The notes below the pieces were generated by a model. That model had not been told where the DNA came from and searched no databases. It saw nothing but the letters and a program-made list of their open reading frames with translations. Made by a program: the position numbers and the translations under genes. From Candidatus Chloroploca sp. Khr17 (GTDB lineage Bacteria; Chloroflexota; Chloroflexia; Chloroflexales; Chloroflexaceae), in the NCBI RefSeq assembly GCF_004138165.1, contig NZ_RYFF01000026.1, positions 20,298 to 84,297 on the forward strand: 64,000 nucleotides of DNA. Reading direction: 5' to 3'. Positions 1 to 7,423 of the stretch are shown here, one piece after another (the stretch's first letter is position 1; every line of letters begins with the position of its first letter).

Positions 1-1
1 C

Positions 2-142
2 TCGGTGAGCTATCCGACGTGGCACTTCAACGTCCGTGGCTCGAACACCGAGCCGCTGATTCGGCTTAATCTGGAATCGGTTGCCTCACCTGAAGAGATG
101 GCCGAGAAACGTGACGAGGTTCTGGGGCTGATTCGGTCGTAA
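2..142 (+). CDS. Phosphohexomutase (phosphomannomutase/phosphoglucomutase), C-terminal end only
   Basis: This is the last 46 codons of a gene that starts before the window. The frame contains WHFNVRGSNTEPLIRLNLE, which is the phosphate-binding signature of the C-terminal domain 4 of alpha-D-phosphohexomutases (R-x-SNTEP-x-x-R). Enzymes of this family interconvert hexose 1- and 6-phosphates, usually mannose or glucose, in the cytoplasm to feed sugar-nucleotide synthesis. The frame closes with TAA at 140-142. The substrate cannot be told from this domain, so I give no symbol. The identification of the family is firm because the motif is nearly invariant; nothing can be said about the rest of the protein. 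Confidence 0.85.
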   Translation, partial: SVSYPTWHFNVRGSNTEPLIRLNLESVASPEEMAEKRDEVLGLIRS

Positions 143-185
143 CCTGGCTTCTGCCAATGGTGCTTGAAGGTGTTACATTGTCATG

Positions 186-345
186 CTGAATAGTCTGGGA
201 ACTAAGTTTTCTGGCGTCCTCAGCCGTCCACGAATTGGGGGCACGAAGAAACGAAGAGCGCACCGCAACGCCCATATTCGTTTCTTCGTGATCAGTACTC
301 GTGGTCGGCGGCGCTACCGGGAAATGTAGTTCCCAGACCACTGAG
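186..345. repeat. MITE-like element with imperfect terminal inverted repeats
   Basis: The left end at 186-210 reads CTGAATAGTCTGGGAACTAA and the right end, read in reverse complement from 345, reads CTCAGTGGTCTGGGAACTAC; about 20 of 26 positions match. The roughly 110 bases between them hold no gene. Related ends recur singly near 7303-7355 and 9921-9947, so this is a dispersed family. It lies between the phosphohexomutase and the acetyltransferase, and the right end lies only 35 bases before the acetyltransferase start. Confidence 0.5.
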
Positions 346-379
346 TGGTCTGTACACCCCCTCGTTTTCTGGAGTTTTG

Positions 380-997
380 ATGCCACGCACATTGCCTGCT
401 CATCCTTGGGCGTTTCGCCTTGCTGTCGCAACTGAAGAAGATTTTGCCGTCGTTGCGCGTCTTTTTGCGGCCCTGCACACCTTTAACGCTTCCCTCGATC
501 CCCGCTTTGCCCTTGCCGAAGGCTGGCAGGCCTTGCTGCACGCGCATTTTGTGCGTACCCACAATACCCCTGGCTCGCTCTGGTTGCTGGCCTGGGTTGA
601 TGGGCCTGACGCTGATGCGGCGCAGGGCGAGCCGGTTGGCCTGCTTTTGATGGAGTCGCATCTTGACTCGCCGCTGTTTGCGCAACGCCGCTGGGCCGAA
701 CTGGTGGCGCTCTATGTTGATGAGCGTGCGCGTGGCACGGACCTAGCCCAACAACTGGTCAAAGCGGGGACAGACTGGGCGGCTGAGCATGGCTTTGATC
801 GCGTGCAACTCTATGTTACTGCCTCGAACGAGCGGGCCAGGGCCTTCTACACCCGGGCCGGCTTTGCGCCTGCCCAGGAGATCTGGCGGCTTGAGGTAGA
901 GCCACAGCCGGATGTGACCCCTCCCCCTGAACCCACTGATCATATGCACCCCGAACTCGGGCACCATCACCTCGCTATTGACCTTGACCGTGATTGA
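380..997 (+). CDS. GNAT family N-acetyltransferase
   Basis: A 205-residue cytoplasmic protein of the Gcn5-related N-acetyltransferase fold, which moves an acetyl group from acetyl-CoA to an amine. Motif A is visible around residues 108-130 (YVDERARGTDLAQQLV, with the loop that binds the CoA pyrophosphate), followed by LYVTASNERARAFYTRAGF, the usual beta5-alpha4 segment with the catalytic-region tyrosine. I start at the ATG at 380, which has GGAG six bases upstream; a TTG at 377 is too close to that site. The C-terminus ends in an unusual histidine run (ELGHHHLAIDL), and a very similar tail is found as an isolated remnant at 11931-11999. The acceptor substrate is unknown, and no neighbour suggests one. 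Confidence 0.85.
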   Translation: MPRTLPAHPWAFRLAVATEEDFAVVARLFAALHTFNASLDPRFALAEGWQALLHAHFVRTHNTPGSLWLLAWVDGPDADAAQGEPVGLLLMESHLDSPLFAQRRWAELVALYVDERARGTDLAQQLVKAGTDWAAEHGFDRVQLYVTASNERARAFYTRAGFAPAQEIWRLEVEPQPDVTPPPEPTDHMHPELGHHHLAIDLDRD

Positions 998-1083
998 TCC
1001 ACATCTGATCTTTCCGTCCATACTTTGGTATGCGCGACAAGGAAGCTACAAGCATCCACGCTTATTTGGTAGCTGAGCCGATC

Positions 1084-1641
1084 CTAGTGCGGGGCAATGG
1101 GATCAAGCACGGTTGCACACTGATCAAGCCAGATCAGAATTGCTTCAAGTTGACCGATGCGAAATTGGATCACTAGCCGATCAAGCAACTCAGACGCGGG
1201 GATTGTGCCCAGTTGGAGCTGAAACTCCGCTAACCATCCCTGGCACGCGTCTATCTGTCGCGCAATCAGAAGCGCTACCGTTGCGGGATCTTCTTTTTGC
1301 GCAAAGTAGAGTTTCGCCATAAATTGCTGACGAAACTCACGCCCATGTTCAACCGGGAGGGTAACCCATTGCTGAAAAGCAGCCATGCCATGGCTTGTCA
1401 AGCGAAGCATTCGTCGTGGAGGACGTCGTCCTTGTTCCAGTGTTGTGCTTTCGAGAAACCCCTCGGCTTGCAAGCGGTCGAGCAACGCATAGGTCTGCCG
1501 CTGTTTCAGATGCCAGACCAGGTGCAAGATGGCCGTCTGCTTGAGGCGTTGATGCACCTCATAGGGATAGCTCTGCCCATCGCGTAGAAAACCAAGGAGT
1601 GCATACTCCATACTCAATGGTAACTTGACCATCGGACTCAT
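1084..1641 (-). CDS. PadR-family transcriptional regulator
   Basis: A 185-residue protein whose N-terminal half is a winged helix of the PadR type: MEYALLGFL at the start, then YPYEVHQRLKQ, then QTYALLDRLQAEGFLES and a wing with GRRPPRRMLRLTSHG. The second half is the helical PadR C-terminal (Vir_act_alpha_C-like) dimerisation part. Such proteins repress nearby genes and respond to small phenolic or drug-like ligands. The ORF can be extended to a TTG at 1659, but the ATG at 1641 has GAGGA six bases upstream on this strand, so I use it. The gene is divergent from modA, with a 378-base gap holding a large hairpin. Its target and ligand are not evident. Confidence 0.8.
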   Translation of the reverse strand: MSPMVKLPLSMEYALLGFLRDGQSYPYEVHQRLKQTAILHLVWHLKQRQTYALLDRLQAEGFLESTTLEQGRRPPRRMLRLTSHGMAAFQQWVTLPVEHGREFRQQFMAKLYFAQKEDPATVALLIARQIDACQGWLAEFQLQLGTIPASELLDRLVIQFRIGQLEAILIWLDQCATVLDPIAPH

Positions 1642-1734
1642 ACCCGATCCTCGCAGCAATTGAACACGTTAGCCAAGAGTCAGACATTCAAGCACGAACG
1701 TGTGTACGTGTTCACCTTTGGGGTAAAGCACCAC

Positions 1735-1798
1735 CCTGGGAGCGCGGGCGGCTCGCCCGCTCTGGTCTGGATGCGGGCGAGCCGCCCGCGCTCCCAGG
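1735..1798. repeat. GC-rich hairpin with perfect 26-bp arms
   Basis: Arms at 1735-1760 and 1773-1798 are exact reverse complements around a 12-base loop. The arm reads CCTGGGAGCGCGGGCGGCTC and continues. There is no T-tract, and the element lies between two divergent genes, so it looks like a small mobile palindromic repeat rather than a terminator. The rest of 1642-2019 holds only the promoter-like signals listed next. Confidence 0.7.
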
Positions 1799-1830
1799 AC
1801 ACGTGTCAACAGGTACGAACGTGCATCGAT

Positions 1831-1860
1831 TTGACAGAGAGGAAAGCTGATGCCATAATA
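1831..1860 (+). promoter_or_regulatory. Candidate sigma-70 promoter upstream of modA
   Basis: TTGACA at 1831-1836 and ATAATA at 1855-1860, spaced by 18 bases, point toward modA, whose ATG is 160 bases further on. The -35 box is perfect; the -10 box is weaker. This is a pattern match only. Confidence 0.35.
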
Positions 1861-1884
1861 CCATTGTCTGCCAATACTGATTAA

Positions 1885-1896
1885 ATCAATATTGAT
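1885..1896. promoter_or_regulatory. AT-rich palindrome in the modA leader
   Basis: ATCAATATTGAT is a perfect 12-base palindrome lying between the candidate promoter and the modA start. Its place would suit an operator for a molybdate-responsive or other regulator, but it does not clearly match the ModE consensus, so its function is open. Confidence 0.25.
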
Positions 1897-2019
1897 ATAC
1901 TGTTGTCTGTGACGACAATGACTGAGCGGAGCAGCTGCATTGCCTCGTTTCTTACCTCGCGGGTGGCCTGAGGCCATACGCAGATACGATATGCCGCGTT
2001 AGCTGTCGAAGGAGGTTCT

Positions 2020-2916
2020 ATGAAACACGCAGCGCTCGCCGTCATTGCCGTCGTGCTGGCCCTCGTGCTTGCTGCCTGTGGCGCACCACAGGCGAGCCAG
2101 TCCACGAGTCCGCCGCCCCCAACCAGTCCCCCTGCCGCGCCTACCGAGGTTCCAACCACCGGGCCGACCGTTGCGGCTACCGCGACCACGCTCAGCGGCC
2201 CCCTGATCGTTTTTGCGGCCGCCTCGCTGACGGATGCCTTTGAGGCGATCGCAACCGCCTTTGAGCAGGCCTACCCTGGAACCGAGATCATCTTCAATTT
2301 CGCCGGTTCGCAGCAACTGGCAGCGCAGATCAACGAAGGTGCGCCGGCTGACGTGTTTGCCTCGGCTAATCGCAGCCAGATGGAGGTCGCGATTGAGGGT
2401 GGCCGCGTGATCAGCGGTACGCAGCAGACATTTGTCCGCAATCGGCTTGTTGTGATTACCCCCAGCGATAATCCAGCAGGGATCACGACCTTGCAAGATC
2501 TGACCAACCCTGGCCTCCGGCTGATCCTGGCGGATCAGGCCGTCCCTGTTGGACAGTATAGCCTCGCCTTTTTAGCCAGGGCCAGTGCCCTGCCCGCGTA
2601 TACCGAAAACTACAGCGCCACCGTGCTGGCGAATGTGGTCAGCTTTGAGGATAACGTGCGTTCGGTCTTGACCAAAGTGGCGCTAGGTGAAGGCGATGCC
2701 GGCATTGTTTATAGCACCGATGCCGCCCTTGAGGCCGACAATATTCTACAGATTGCCATTCCCGACGAGTTAAACACGATCGCGAGCTACCCGATCGCGC
2801 CGATCGCTGATAGGGCAAACCCCGCGCTCGCGCAAGCCTTCATTGATTTTGTGCTCGCACCCGAGGGTCAGCAGATTCTGGTCAAGTACGGCTTTATCTC
2901 GCCTGAGGGAACATAG
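2020..2916 (+). CDS. modA: Molybdate ABC transporter substrate-binding lipoprotein ModA
   Basis: A 298-residue secreted lipoprotein that captures molybdate or tungstate and passes it to the ModB permease. Residues 1-20 are a signal peptide ending in a lipobox (LVLAAC, lipidated Cys20), followed by a Pro/Thr-rich linker of about 40 residues typical of this group. The binding domain starts at PLIVFAAASLTDAF, the classic ModA opening whose Ser contacts the oxyanion; IIFNFAGSQQLAAQINEGAPADVFASA follows and supplies further ligand contacts. GDAGIVYSTDA near residue 227 is also typical. The ATG has GGAGG at 2011-2015. modB follows directly with one base between stop and start, so the two are one operon. 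A modC ATPase gene is not in the window. Confidence 0.95.
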   Translation: MKHAALAVIAVVLALVLAACGAPQASQSTSPPPPTSPPAAPTEVPTTGPTVAATATTLSGPLIVFAAASLTDAFEAIATAFEQAYPGTEIIFNFAGSQQLAAQINEGAPADVFASANRSQMEVAIEGGRVISGTQQTFVRNRLVVITPSDNPAGITTLQDLTNPGLRLILADQAVPVGQYSLAFLARASALPAYTENYSATVLANVVSFEDNVRSVLTKVALGEGDAGIVYSTDAALEADNILQIAIPDELNTIASYPIAPIADRANPALAQAFIDFVLAPEGQQILVKYGFISPEGT

Positions 2917-2917
2917 C

Positions 2918-3754
2918 GTGGAAACCTCGCTTTCAGGTCGCTCCTCGCAGCCAGGATCACGACCAGGCTACCGCCTCCGCAACATAGCGGTGTGGTTCGC
3001 TGCGCTGCCACTGCTTGCGTTCCTCGTGGTTCCCATTGTGGCGATGTTGCTGCGGCTCGAATGGGGCGACTTGTGGCAGACCTTGGGGACGTCGGTGGTA
3101 GCGCAGGCCATCGGGCTCAGTCTGGTGACCTCGCTCGCGGCGACGATTCTCGCCCTGGTATTTGGCGCACCGTTGGCCTACCTGTTGGCGCGGCGGCACT
3201 TTCGTGGGCGCACCATCATTGACACCCTGATCGACTTGCCCATGGTTTTGCCGCCGTCGGTGGCCGGCATTGCGCTGCTTATGGCCTTTGGTCGTCGTGG
3301 CCTGATTGGAGCGCCGCTGGCCGAATATGGTATCATGCTCTCATTCACACAGGTAGCCGTAATCCTGGCCCAATGTTTTGTCGCCGCGCCCTATTTTGTC
3401 AAGGCAGCCACGGCTGGCTTTGCCAGCATCGATCGTGAGTTGGAACAGGCTGCCGCCTTGGATGGCGCGAGTGCCCGGCAGGTCTTTGGGCTAATTACCG
3501 TTCCGCTGGCCTGGCCAGCGCTCTTCAGTGGCGCAGTGATGACCTGGGCACGTGCATTGGGCGAGTTTGGTGCAACCATCATCTTTGCCGGCAATCTGCC
3601 CGGTCGCACCCAGACCATGCCCCTGGCGATCTATCTGGGCTTTGAACGAGACCTGAATCTTGCGCTAACCCTGGCGGTGATCCTGCTTGCCATCTCGTTC
3701 GCGGTGTTGGCACTGGTCAAAGGCTTGCTCAGGCAGCGCGTTGGCGTGAGTTAA
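2918..3754 (+). CDS. modB: Molybdate ABC transporter permease ModB
   Basis: The inner-membrane channel subunit that works with ModA. The 278-residue product has about six hydrophobic segments and the cytoplasmic coupling (EAA) loop ELEQAAALDGASARQVFGLI followed by PLAWP, which docks on the ABC ATPase. The signature RALGEFGATIIFAGN near the end is typical of ModB and CysT/W-type permeases. The open frame reaches back to 2843 inside modA, but the GTG at 2918 has GAGGGA seven bases upstream and gives a sensible N-terminus, so I use it. No ATPase gene adjoins it; the Mop protein downstream and ModA upstream support molybdate over sulfate as the substrate. Confidence 0.93.
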   Translation: METSLSGRSSQPGSRPGYRLRNIAVWFAALPLLAFLVVPIVAMLLRLEWGDLWQTLGTSVVAQAIGLSLVTSLAATILALVFGAPLAYLLARRHFRGRTIIDTLIDLPMVLPPSVAGIALLMAFGRRGLIGAPLAEYGIMLSFTQVAVILAQCFVAAPYFVKAATAGFASIDRELEQAAALDGASARQVFGLITVPLAWPALFSGAVMTWARALGEFGATIIFAGNLPGRTQTMPLAIYLGFERDLNLALTLAVILLAISFAVLALVKGLLRQRVGVS

Positions 3755-3804
3755 CGCGAACGGTAAAACGGGGTTCGTGAATCTTTTGTATAAGGAGAAA
3801 TGAC

Positions 3805-4017
3805 ATGCGTTTGAGCGCACGAAATCAACTATCTGGTACGATCCGAAGTATTAAGGAAGGCGTCGTGACCGCCGAGATCGTGGTGCAACTCGCTGGCGGT
3901 GAGGAGATCGTGTCGGTGATCACCGTCGACTCGGTCAAGAGTCTGGATCTGAAGGTGGGCGACCCGGTGAAAGCCATCATCAAATCAACTGAAGTCATGA
4001 TCGCAGCCGATGCGTAA
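3805..4017 (+). CDS. Molbindin (Mop/TOBE-domain molybdate-binding protein)
   Basis: A 70-residue single Mop domain protein (LSARNQLSGTIRSIKEGVV at the N-terminus, VTVDSVKSLDLKVGDPVKAIIKSTEVMI-type ending). Molbindins form cytoplasmic hexamers that bind several molybdate ions and are thought to store or buffer molybdenum. The length and the SARN-x-x-x-G-x-I pattern match the family well. AAGGAGAAATGAC gives a good ribosome site before ATG 3805. It follows modB by 50 bases and is probably in the same transcript, so uptake and intracellular storage are encoded together. Confidence 0.9.
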   Translation: MRLSARNQLSGTIRSIKEGVVTAEIVVQLAGGEEIVSVITVDSVKSLDLKVGDPVKAIIKSTEVMIAADA

Positions 4018-4206
4018 GGCGAGGCGGAGGTTCCAAGTGGGGCTATCATTCATATCGAAGATGTTGATATGGTCGATGGCACGCCGCTGCTTGATATCAA
4101 ACCGTATGTCCCGGCTTTCGATGAGCGAGTCGGTGCCAACATCGGTTGGTTCGCCGCAAATCTGCACCGCGTCCATACGATGCGCGCCGATGATCGATTT
4201 CGCTGA
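4018..4206 (+). pseudogene. 3' remnant of a TrmO/TsaA-type (UPF0066) tRNA methyltransferase gene
   Basis: The frame directly after the Mop stop codon reads GAIIHIEDVDMVDGTPLLD and then IKPYVPAFDERVGANIGWF, ending with TGA at 4204. The VDGTPLLDIKPYVP block is the hallmark of the C-terminal part of the UPF0066/TrmO family, which N6-methylates t6A37 in tRNA or related substrates. There is no start codon with the N-terminal beta-barrel domain: the stretch is joined, in frame, right behind the Mop stop. It therefore looks like the surviving 3' end of a deleted gene. It is too short to function. Confidence 0.7.
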
Positions 4207-4218
4207 TCAATTATCGTT

Positions 4219-4245
4219 CGGGAAGTTGGCTAGCTAACCTTCCCG
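4219..4245. terminator. Hairpin downstream of the TrmO-like remnant
   Basis: CGGGAAG at 4219-4225 pairs with CTTCCCG at 4239-4245, with the self-complementary-like centre TTGGCTAGCTAAC between them. It sits 12 bases after the remnant stop and could end the mod transcript, but there is no T-run, so termination is a guess. Confidence 0.35.
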
Positions 4246-4341
4246 GACGGTAGTACGTTCGCTGGCAAGAAATCGCAGCATAGGCCGTCAGGATGCGCCG
4301 ATGCCAGCCTTGGCCCGGTAGCGATACACTTGTTCGCGTGA

Positions 4342-4347
4342 TATAAT
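4342..4347 (+). promoter_or_regulatory. Candidate -10 box of the toxin-antitoxin operon
   Basis: A perfect TATAAT lies 45 bases before the antitoxin ATG. No convincing -35 hexamer is found 16-18 bases upstream, so only the -10 element is called. Confidence 0.35.
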
Positions 4348-4392
4348 GGCATACGTGGACTGTTTGTGAGCCAACACCGCAGGGGGCGTACG

Positions 4393-4701
4393 ATGATTGT
4401 TGATATCGAACTGACACGGCGATCACATGATCGCTACGTCGCACGAGCATTGCAGTTCCCGGATGTCGAGGTTGAAGCAGTCTCACGCGAAGCCGCGCTT
4501 GCTCAGATACGCGAAGCACTCACTGCGCGTCGTCGGGCTGGCAGCGAGATCGTCCAGATCACCATTGACAACGGCAGCGCCGCACTGCAAGCGGCCTGGC
4601 CACATCATGCCGGCGCGTTTCCCGACGACGAAGCCTACCGCTCGATGCTTGCCGAGGTAGAGCGTCAGCGCCGTGAGCTTAACGAGGATGCTGAGGCGTG
4701 A
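4393..4701 (+). CDS. Putative antitoxin with HicB-like fold, partner of VapC
   Basis: A 102-residue protein. The N-terminal 55 residues (DIELTRRSHDRYVARALQFP, then EAVSREAALAQIREALTARR) resemble the partly degraded RNase H-like fold of HicB-type antitoxins, in which a beta-hairpin that scans the substrate is followed by a helix. The C-terminal third is charged and helical (MLAEVERQRRELNEDAEA) and is the likely toxin-neutralising tail. I start at ATG 4393, which has AGGGGG six bases before it; a GTG at 4366 is open but lacks a good site. The stop overlaps the start of the PIN toxin by four bases, the usual arrangement of antitoxin-toxin pairs. The family assignment rests on pattern and context. 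Confidence 0.65.
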   Translation: MIVDIELTRRSHDRYVARALQFPDVEVEAVSREAALAQIREALTARRRAGSEIVQITIDNGSAALQAAWPHHAGAFPDDEAYRSMLAEVERQRRELNEDAEA

Positions 4702-5117
4702 CGTTTCTCCTCGACACAGACCACGTCAGTCTCGATCAGCGCGGTCACCCGATCGTCCGCGCACGAGTTCAAGCTGCCGGATCTACACAGGTCGCAGTAA
4801 GCATCATCACAGTTGAGGAGCAAATGCGTGGTTGGCTCGCTGCGATCCGTGCTGCAACCACGCCCGAGGCTCGCACAACTGCGTATCAGCGGCTGCGGAT
4901 GGCAGTCGAGTACTTCGCGAGTTTTGCTGTGGTCGATTACACTGTTCAAGCGGAAGCGCTGGTGAGCGATCTTCGTAAACAAGGTATCCGCATTGGGACG
5001 CAAGATCTGCGCATTGCTGCAATTGCAATAGTTCACGGTATCACGCTCGTGACCCGTAATACACGCGACTTTGCCCAGGTGCCCGGCCTGGTGATCGAGG
5101 ATTGGTCAGCTATGTAG
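4698..5117 (+). CDS. vapC: PIN-domain ribonuclease toxin, VapC family
   Basis: A 139-residue PIN-domain protein. The acidic active-site residues are visible: Asp6 and Asp8 in LLDTDHVSL, Glu42 in the VEEQMRGW segment, Asp97 in GTQDLRIAAIAI, and the final NTRDFAQVPGL motif. VapC toxins are Mg-dependent endoribonucleases that cut initiator tRNA or other RNAs and stop growth until the antitoxin binds them. The GTG start overlaps the antitoxin stop (GTGA), which fixes both start and operon. The protein is of normal length and intact. Its target RNA is not predictable from sequence. Confidence 0.88.
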   Translation: MTFLLDTDHVSLDQRGHPIVRARVQAAGSTQVAVSIITVEEQMRGWLAAIRAATTPEARTTAYQRLRMAVEYFASFAVVDYTVQAEALVSDLRKQGIRIGTQDLRIAAIAIVHGITLVTRNTRDFAQVPGLVIEDWSAM

Positions 5118-5330
5118 GCCGCTCGCAGACAAACGTGAAGGTATCGCCCTGGTGCTACGCCAGCACGAAGTGCGCCTGCGCTCCTTCGATCCTCAGTTCC
5201 CCCCGCCCGTGCATCGCATCCATTTCGTCCATCCCCGCGAAGCTGAAGCCGACTCGCCCCTCACCCTCGATTCGGCCATCGATATCGCCCTGCTGCAGCC
5301 CGACGTGATAGCTGCGGGTTCCGAGTTACC
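5110..5330 (-). pseudogene. Possible decayed remnant of an uncharacterised gene
   Basis: On the minus strand one frame reads as protein-like sequence: YHVGLQQGDIDGRIEGEGRV, then FSFAGMDEMDAMHGRGELRI, and ends HQGDTFTFVCERP before a stop at 5110-5112. A TAG interrupts it about 16 codons before that end, and no start precedes it. The alternating pattern looks like a small beta-rich domain, but I do not recognise the family. The remaining bases up to the MauG-like gene hold nothing else I can support. Confidence 0.3.
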
Positions 5331-5442
5331 GGTCGCCCGACACGACTCAACGACCGAGCTTCGTTCGTTGGTAAGGTATCAAGAATGCGCGCTTCCAAGC
5401 GTCAGCACAGGACAAATCAGCGGTACCCACGAACGGCAGCTA

Positions 5443-7098
5443 CTATCGCCCCAAGTCAGACGCCTGCGGTTCTGGCGCTTCGGCAAACGGGTCGCTGAAG
5501 CGTGGGTCGTTCACAAAGGTCTGGTCGGTTAGCGCTTCCAGGAAGGCCAGCAGGTCAGCCCGCTCCTGGTCGGTCAGGGTGAAGCCGCTTACAAGGCCGC
5601 TCTTGAGCGGGCTGTGCCGCCCATCACCGGCATATGGCCCGCTGAGGATGTGGCGACCACCTGCCTCATACAGGCGAACGACCTCTTCCAACGTCGCGAC
5701 GCTGCCGTCGTGCATATACGGTGCCGTCAGCGCGACGTTCCGCAGGCTGGGGGCGCGAAAGCGGCCCATATCCTCGGGCCGGTTGCTCACCGCCGCCACA
5801 CCAGTGTTATTGGCCGGGTAGGCGCCCTGGCCGTCCAGGTTGTAGAGACCGGTGTTGTGAAACGGGGTCTCGATGAAGACGGTATTGCGCTGCCGGGTTG
5901 AACCGGTGAAGTTGAAGCCGCCGTGGCAGTGGTGGCACTCGAGTTCCTCCGAGAGGAACATATCCATCCCACGCAACGCCGCCGACGACAGCGCACTGAA
6001 ATCACCGGCCACGTAACGGTCGTACGGCGAGTCGGCTGAGATCAGGGCACGGTTAAAGGAGGCCAGGGCCTTGACGATGTTGCCCCAGGTATACGGGTCA
6101 GACTCGCCGGGGTAGGCTGCGGCAAAAAGCGCCTGGTAGTCCGCGTTGTTCTGGAAGCGGGCCAGCACCTCGGCCTCGTGCCCGGTGATGCCAAGCTCGA
6201 CGGGGAACTCGCTGAACATCGGGATGAGGATCTGTCGCTCTAAGTCGGTCAATACCGGGTTGGCCCAGGTGAGCGTGCTGTAGTAGGCGACATTCGCCAA
6301 GCCCTGGCTGTTGCGGGTAAGCAGTTCGCCCGTTGCGCCGTGAGGGATGGGCTTGCCGTCGGTAAAGGCTCGACTCTGCTCGTGACAGCTTGCGCAGGCC
6401 ATCGTCCCGTTGACCGAGAGGCGCTTGTCGTAGAAGAGCAGGCGTCCGAGCGCCACTTTCTCCAGCGTCATCGGGTTGTCGGGCGGGACATAGGGTGGCG
6501 GAAAGCCGGCGGGCAGGTTCCAGGCATAGGTATCTTCGACCTGTGCGGGTGCCAGCACATACCCCGCCTGGGCGGCATCGTCATGCACATGATTATGCCC
6601 ATCGTGGCTGTGGCCTGGCGCCTCGGCCAACTGCGGCAAGGAGGGCGCAAGCACCAGACCGCCGCCCCAGGCCAGCAGTCCGGCACCAAGGCAAGGCATG
6701 ACGCTGCGCACCAGCAGGGCGACCGGATTGCCCCGTGGGGGTGCGAAGGCCCCGGCATGATCGAGCCCCACCAGGGCGAGGAAAGCCCCGGCCTCGGCCA
6801 GTTTGGTGGCGGTCGCTGCCCAGTCAAGCGGGTGGGGCACCGTGGCAAAGGGCGTCGCCACTAGGTGCGTCAGCAACCAGAGCACCACGACCCCGCCCGA
6901 GAGCAGCAGCCCTGGCAGGCGCAGCGCCGGATCGAACCGATGCCACCAGAGCCCGGCATACCCGAGTTGGGCCAAGCCCAGGGCCGCGAAGATCAAGCCG
7001 TGAGCCGGCGCGTGAACATAGTGGTCGGGAGCGATCAACAGGTGAATCGCTCCAGCGACCATCATGCAGAAGAGGACGACACGTTGGATAGATCGCAT
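5443..7098 (-). CDS. Membrane-fused MauG-like di-haem enzyme, MbnH family
   Basis: A 551-residue protein. Residues 1-160 hold about five hydrophobic segments. A short His-rich linker follows ([13 protein letters not shown], residues 162-174). Residues 195-535 form a di-haem peroxidase-like domain with two haem-attachment motifs, CASCH (235-239) and CHHCH (388-392), and the [18 protein letters not shown] block typical of the MauG/cytochrome c peroxidase superfamily. In the MbnH subgroup this enzyme makes a bis-Fe(IV) state and oxidises a tryptophan of its partner MbnP to kynurenine; the partner gene lies just upstream on the same strand (7424-8395). The fused membrane part and the His linker are unusual, because family members are mostly soluble periplasmic proteins. 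GAGGAG lies seven bases before the ATG. The domain would face outside the cytoplasmic membrane. Confidence 0.88.
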   Translation of the reverse strand: MRSIQRVVLFCMMVAGAIHLLIAPDHYVHAPAHGLIFAALGLAQLGYAGLWWHRFDPALRLPGLLLSGGVVVLWLLTHLVATPFATVPHPLDWAATATKLAEAGAFLALVGLDHAGAFAPPRGNPVALLVRSVMPCLGAGLLAWGGGLVLAPSLPQLAEAPGHSHDGHNHVHDDAAQAGYVLAPAQVEDTYAWNLPAGFPPPYVPPDNPMTLEKVALGRLLFYDKRLSVNGTMACASCHEQSRAFTDGKPIPHGATGELLTRNSQGLANVAYYSTLTWANPVLTDLERQILIPMFSEFPVELGITGHEAEVLARFQNNADYQALFAAAYPGESDPYTWGNIVKALASFNRALISADSPYDRYVAGDFSALSSAALRGMDMFLSEELECHHCHGGFNFTGSTRQRNTVFIETPFHNTGLYNLDGQGAYPANNTGVAAVSNRPEDMGRFRAPSLRNVALTAPYMHDGSVATLEEVVRLYEAGGRHILSGPYAGDGRHSPLKSGLVSGFTLTDQERADLLAFLEALTDQTFVNDPRFSDPFAEAPEPQASDLGR

Positions 7099-7120
7099 TG
7101 GCTCGCTCCTCGTGTACTTT

Positions 7121-7148
7121 AGGGTTCAGGGTTCAGGGTTCAGGGTTC
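7121..7148. repeat. Four tandem copies of the heptamer AGGGTTC
   Basis: AGGGTTC is repeated exactly four times, starting 22 bases upstream of the MauG-like start codon (on its 5' side). Other heptamer arrays occur at 10715-10868 and 29485-29561. Confidence 0.85.
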
Positions 7149-7223
7149 GGCGTGTAGCTACTCCCTGGCGGCTGAACTCTGATGCTGTTGCTTGTTGAAC
7201 GCCCGCCTGAGGCCTCACAGGTC

Positions 7224-7276
7224 GTAGCGCGGGCTTCCAGCCCGCGTGGGGTCTGCGGGCTGGAAGCCCGCGCTAC
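7224..7276. repeat. GC-rich hairpin with perfect 22-bp arms
   Basis: Arms at 7224-7245 (GTAGCGCGGGCTTCCAGCCC and on) and 7255-7276 are exact reverse complements around a nine-base loop. The bases just before it (AGGCCTCACAGGTC, 7210-7223) recur in the hairpin at 7370-7410. It looks like a small palindromic repeat unit between the two metallo-mystery genes. Confidence 0.65.
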
Positions 7277-7302
7277 CATGGGCGGCTATGGACGATTGAG
7301 TA

Positions 7303-7352
7303 TTCATTAGCCGGTACTCCAGCATACCAGGAAATTTCGTTCTCAGACCAGT
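7303..7352. repeat. Single end of the dispersed 'CAGACCA' repeat family
   Basis: The stretch reads TAGCCGGTACTCC, then ACCAGGAAATTTCGTTCTC, then AGACCAGTG. It matches the right end of the element at 186-345 (GTACTC, ACC-GGAAAT-T-GTTC-CAGACCA-TG) and the copy near 9889-9947. No partner end is seen nearby. Confidence 0.4.
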
Positions 7353-7369
7353 GCGTACTACGCGTCGCG

Positions 7370-7410
7370 CCTGAGACCTCACAGGTCTTGAAGACCTGTG
7401 AGGCCTCAGG
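7370..7410. terminator. Hairpin at the 3' end of the MbnP-like gene
   Basis: CCTGAGACCTCACAGGTCTT and AAGACCTGTGAGGCCTCAGG pair with one mismatch. It begins 13 bases past the MbnP-like stop codon (minus strand), so it could end that transcript, although no T-tract follows. Its core is shared with 7210-7223, so it may equally be a repeat. Confidence 0.4.
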
Positions 7411-7423
7411 CAATAGGCAAACG

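Noticed and set aside
1735..1798. Intrinsic terminator
   Set aside because: The stem is very strong but lies between divergent genes and has no T-tract, so a palindromic repeat is more likely.
6340..6864. Plus-strand open frame of 174 codons
   Set aside because: It is antisense to the haem enzyme gene, which carries both haem motifs and a good ribosome site.
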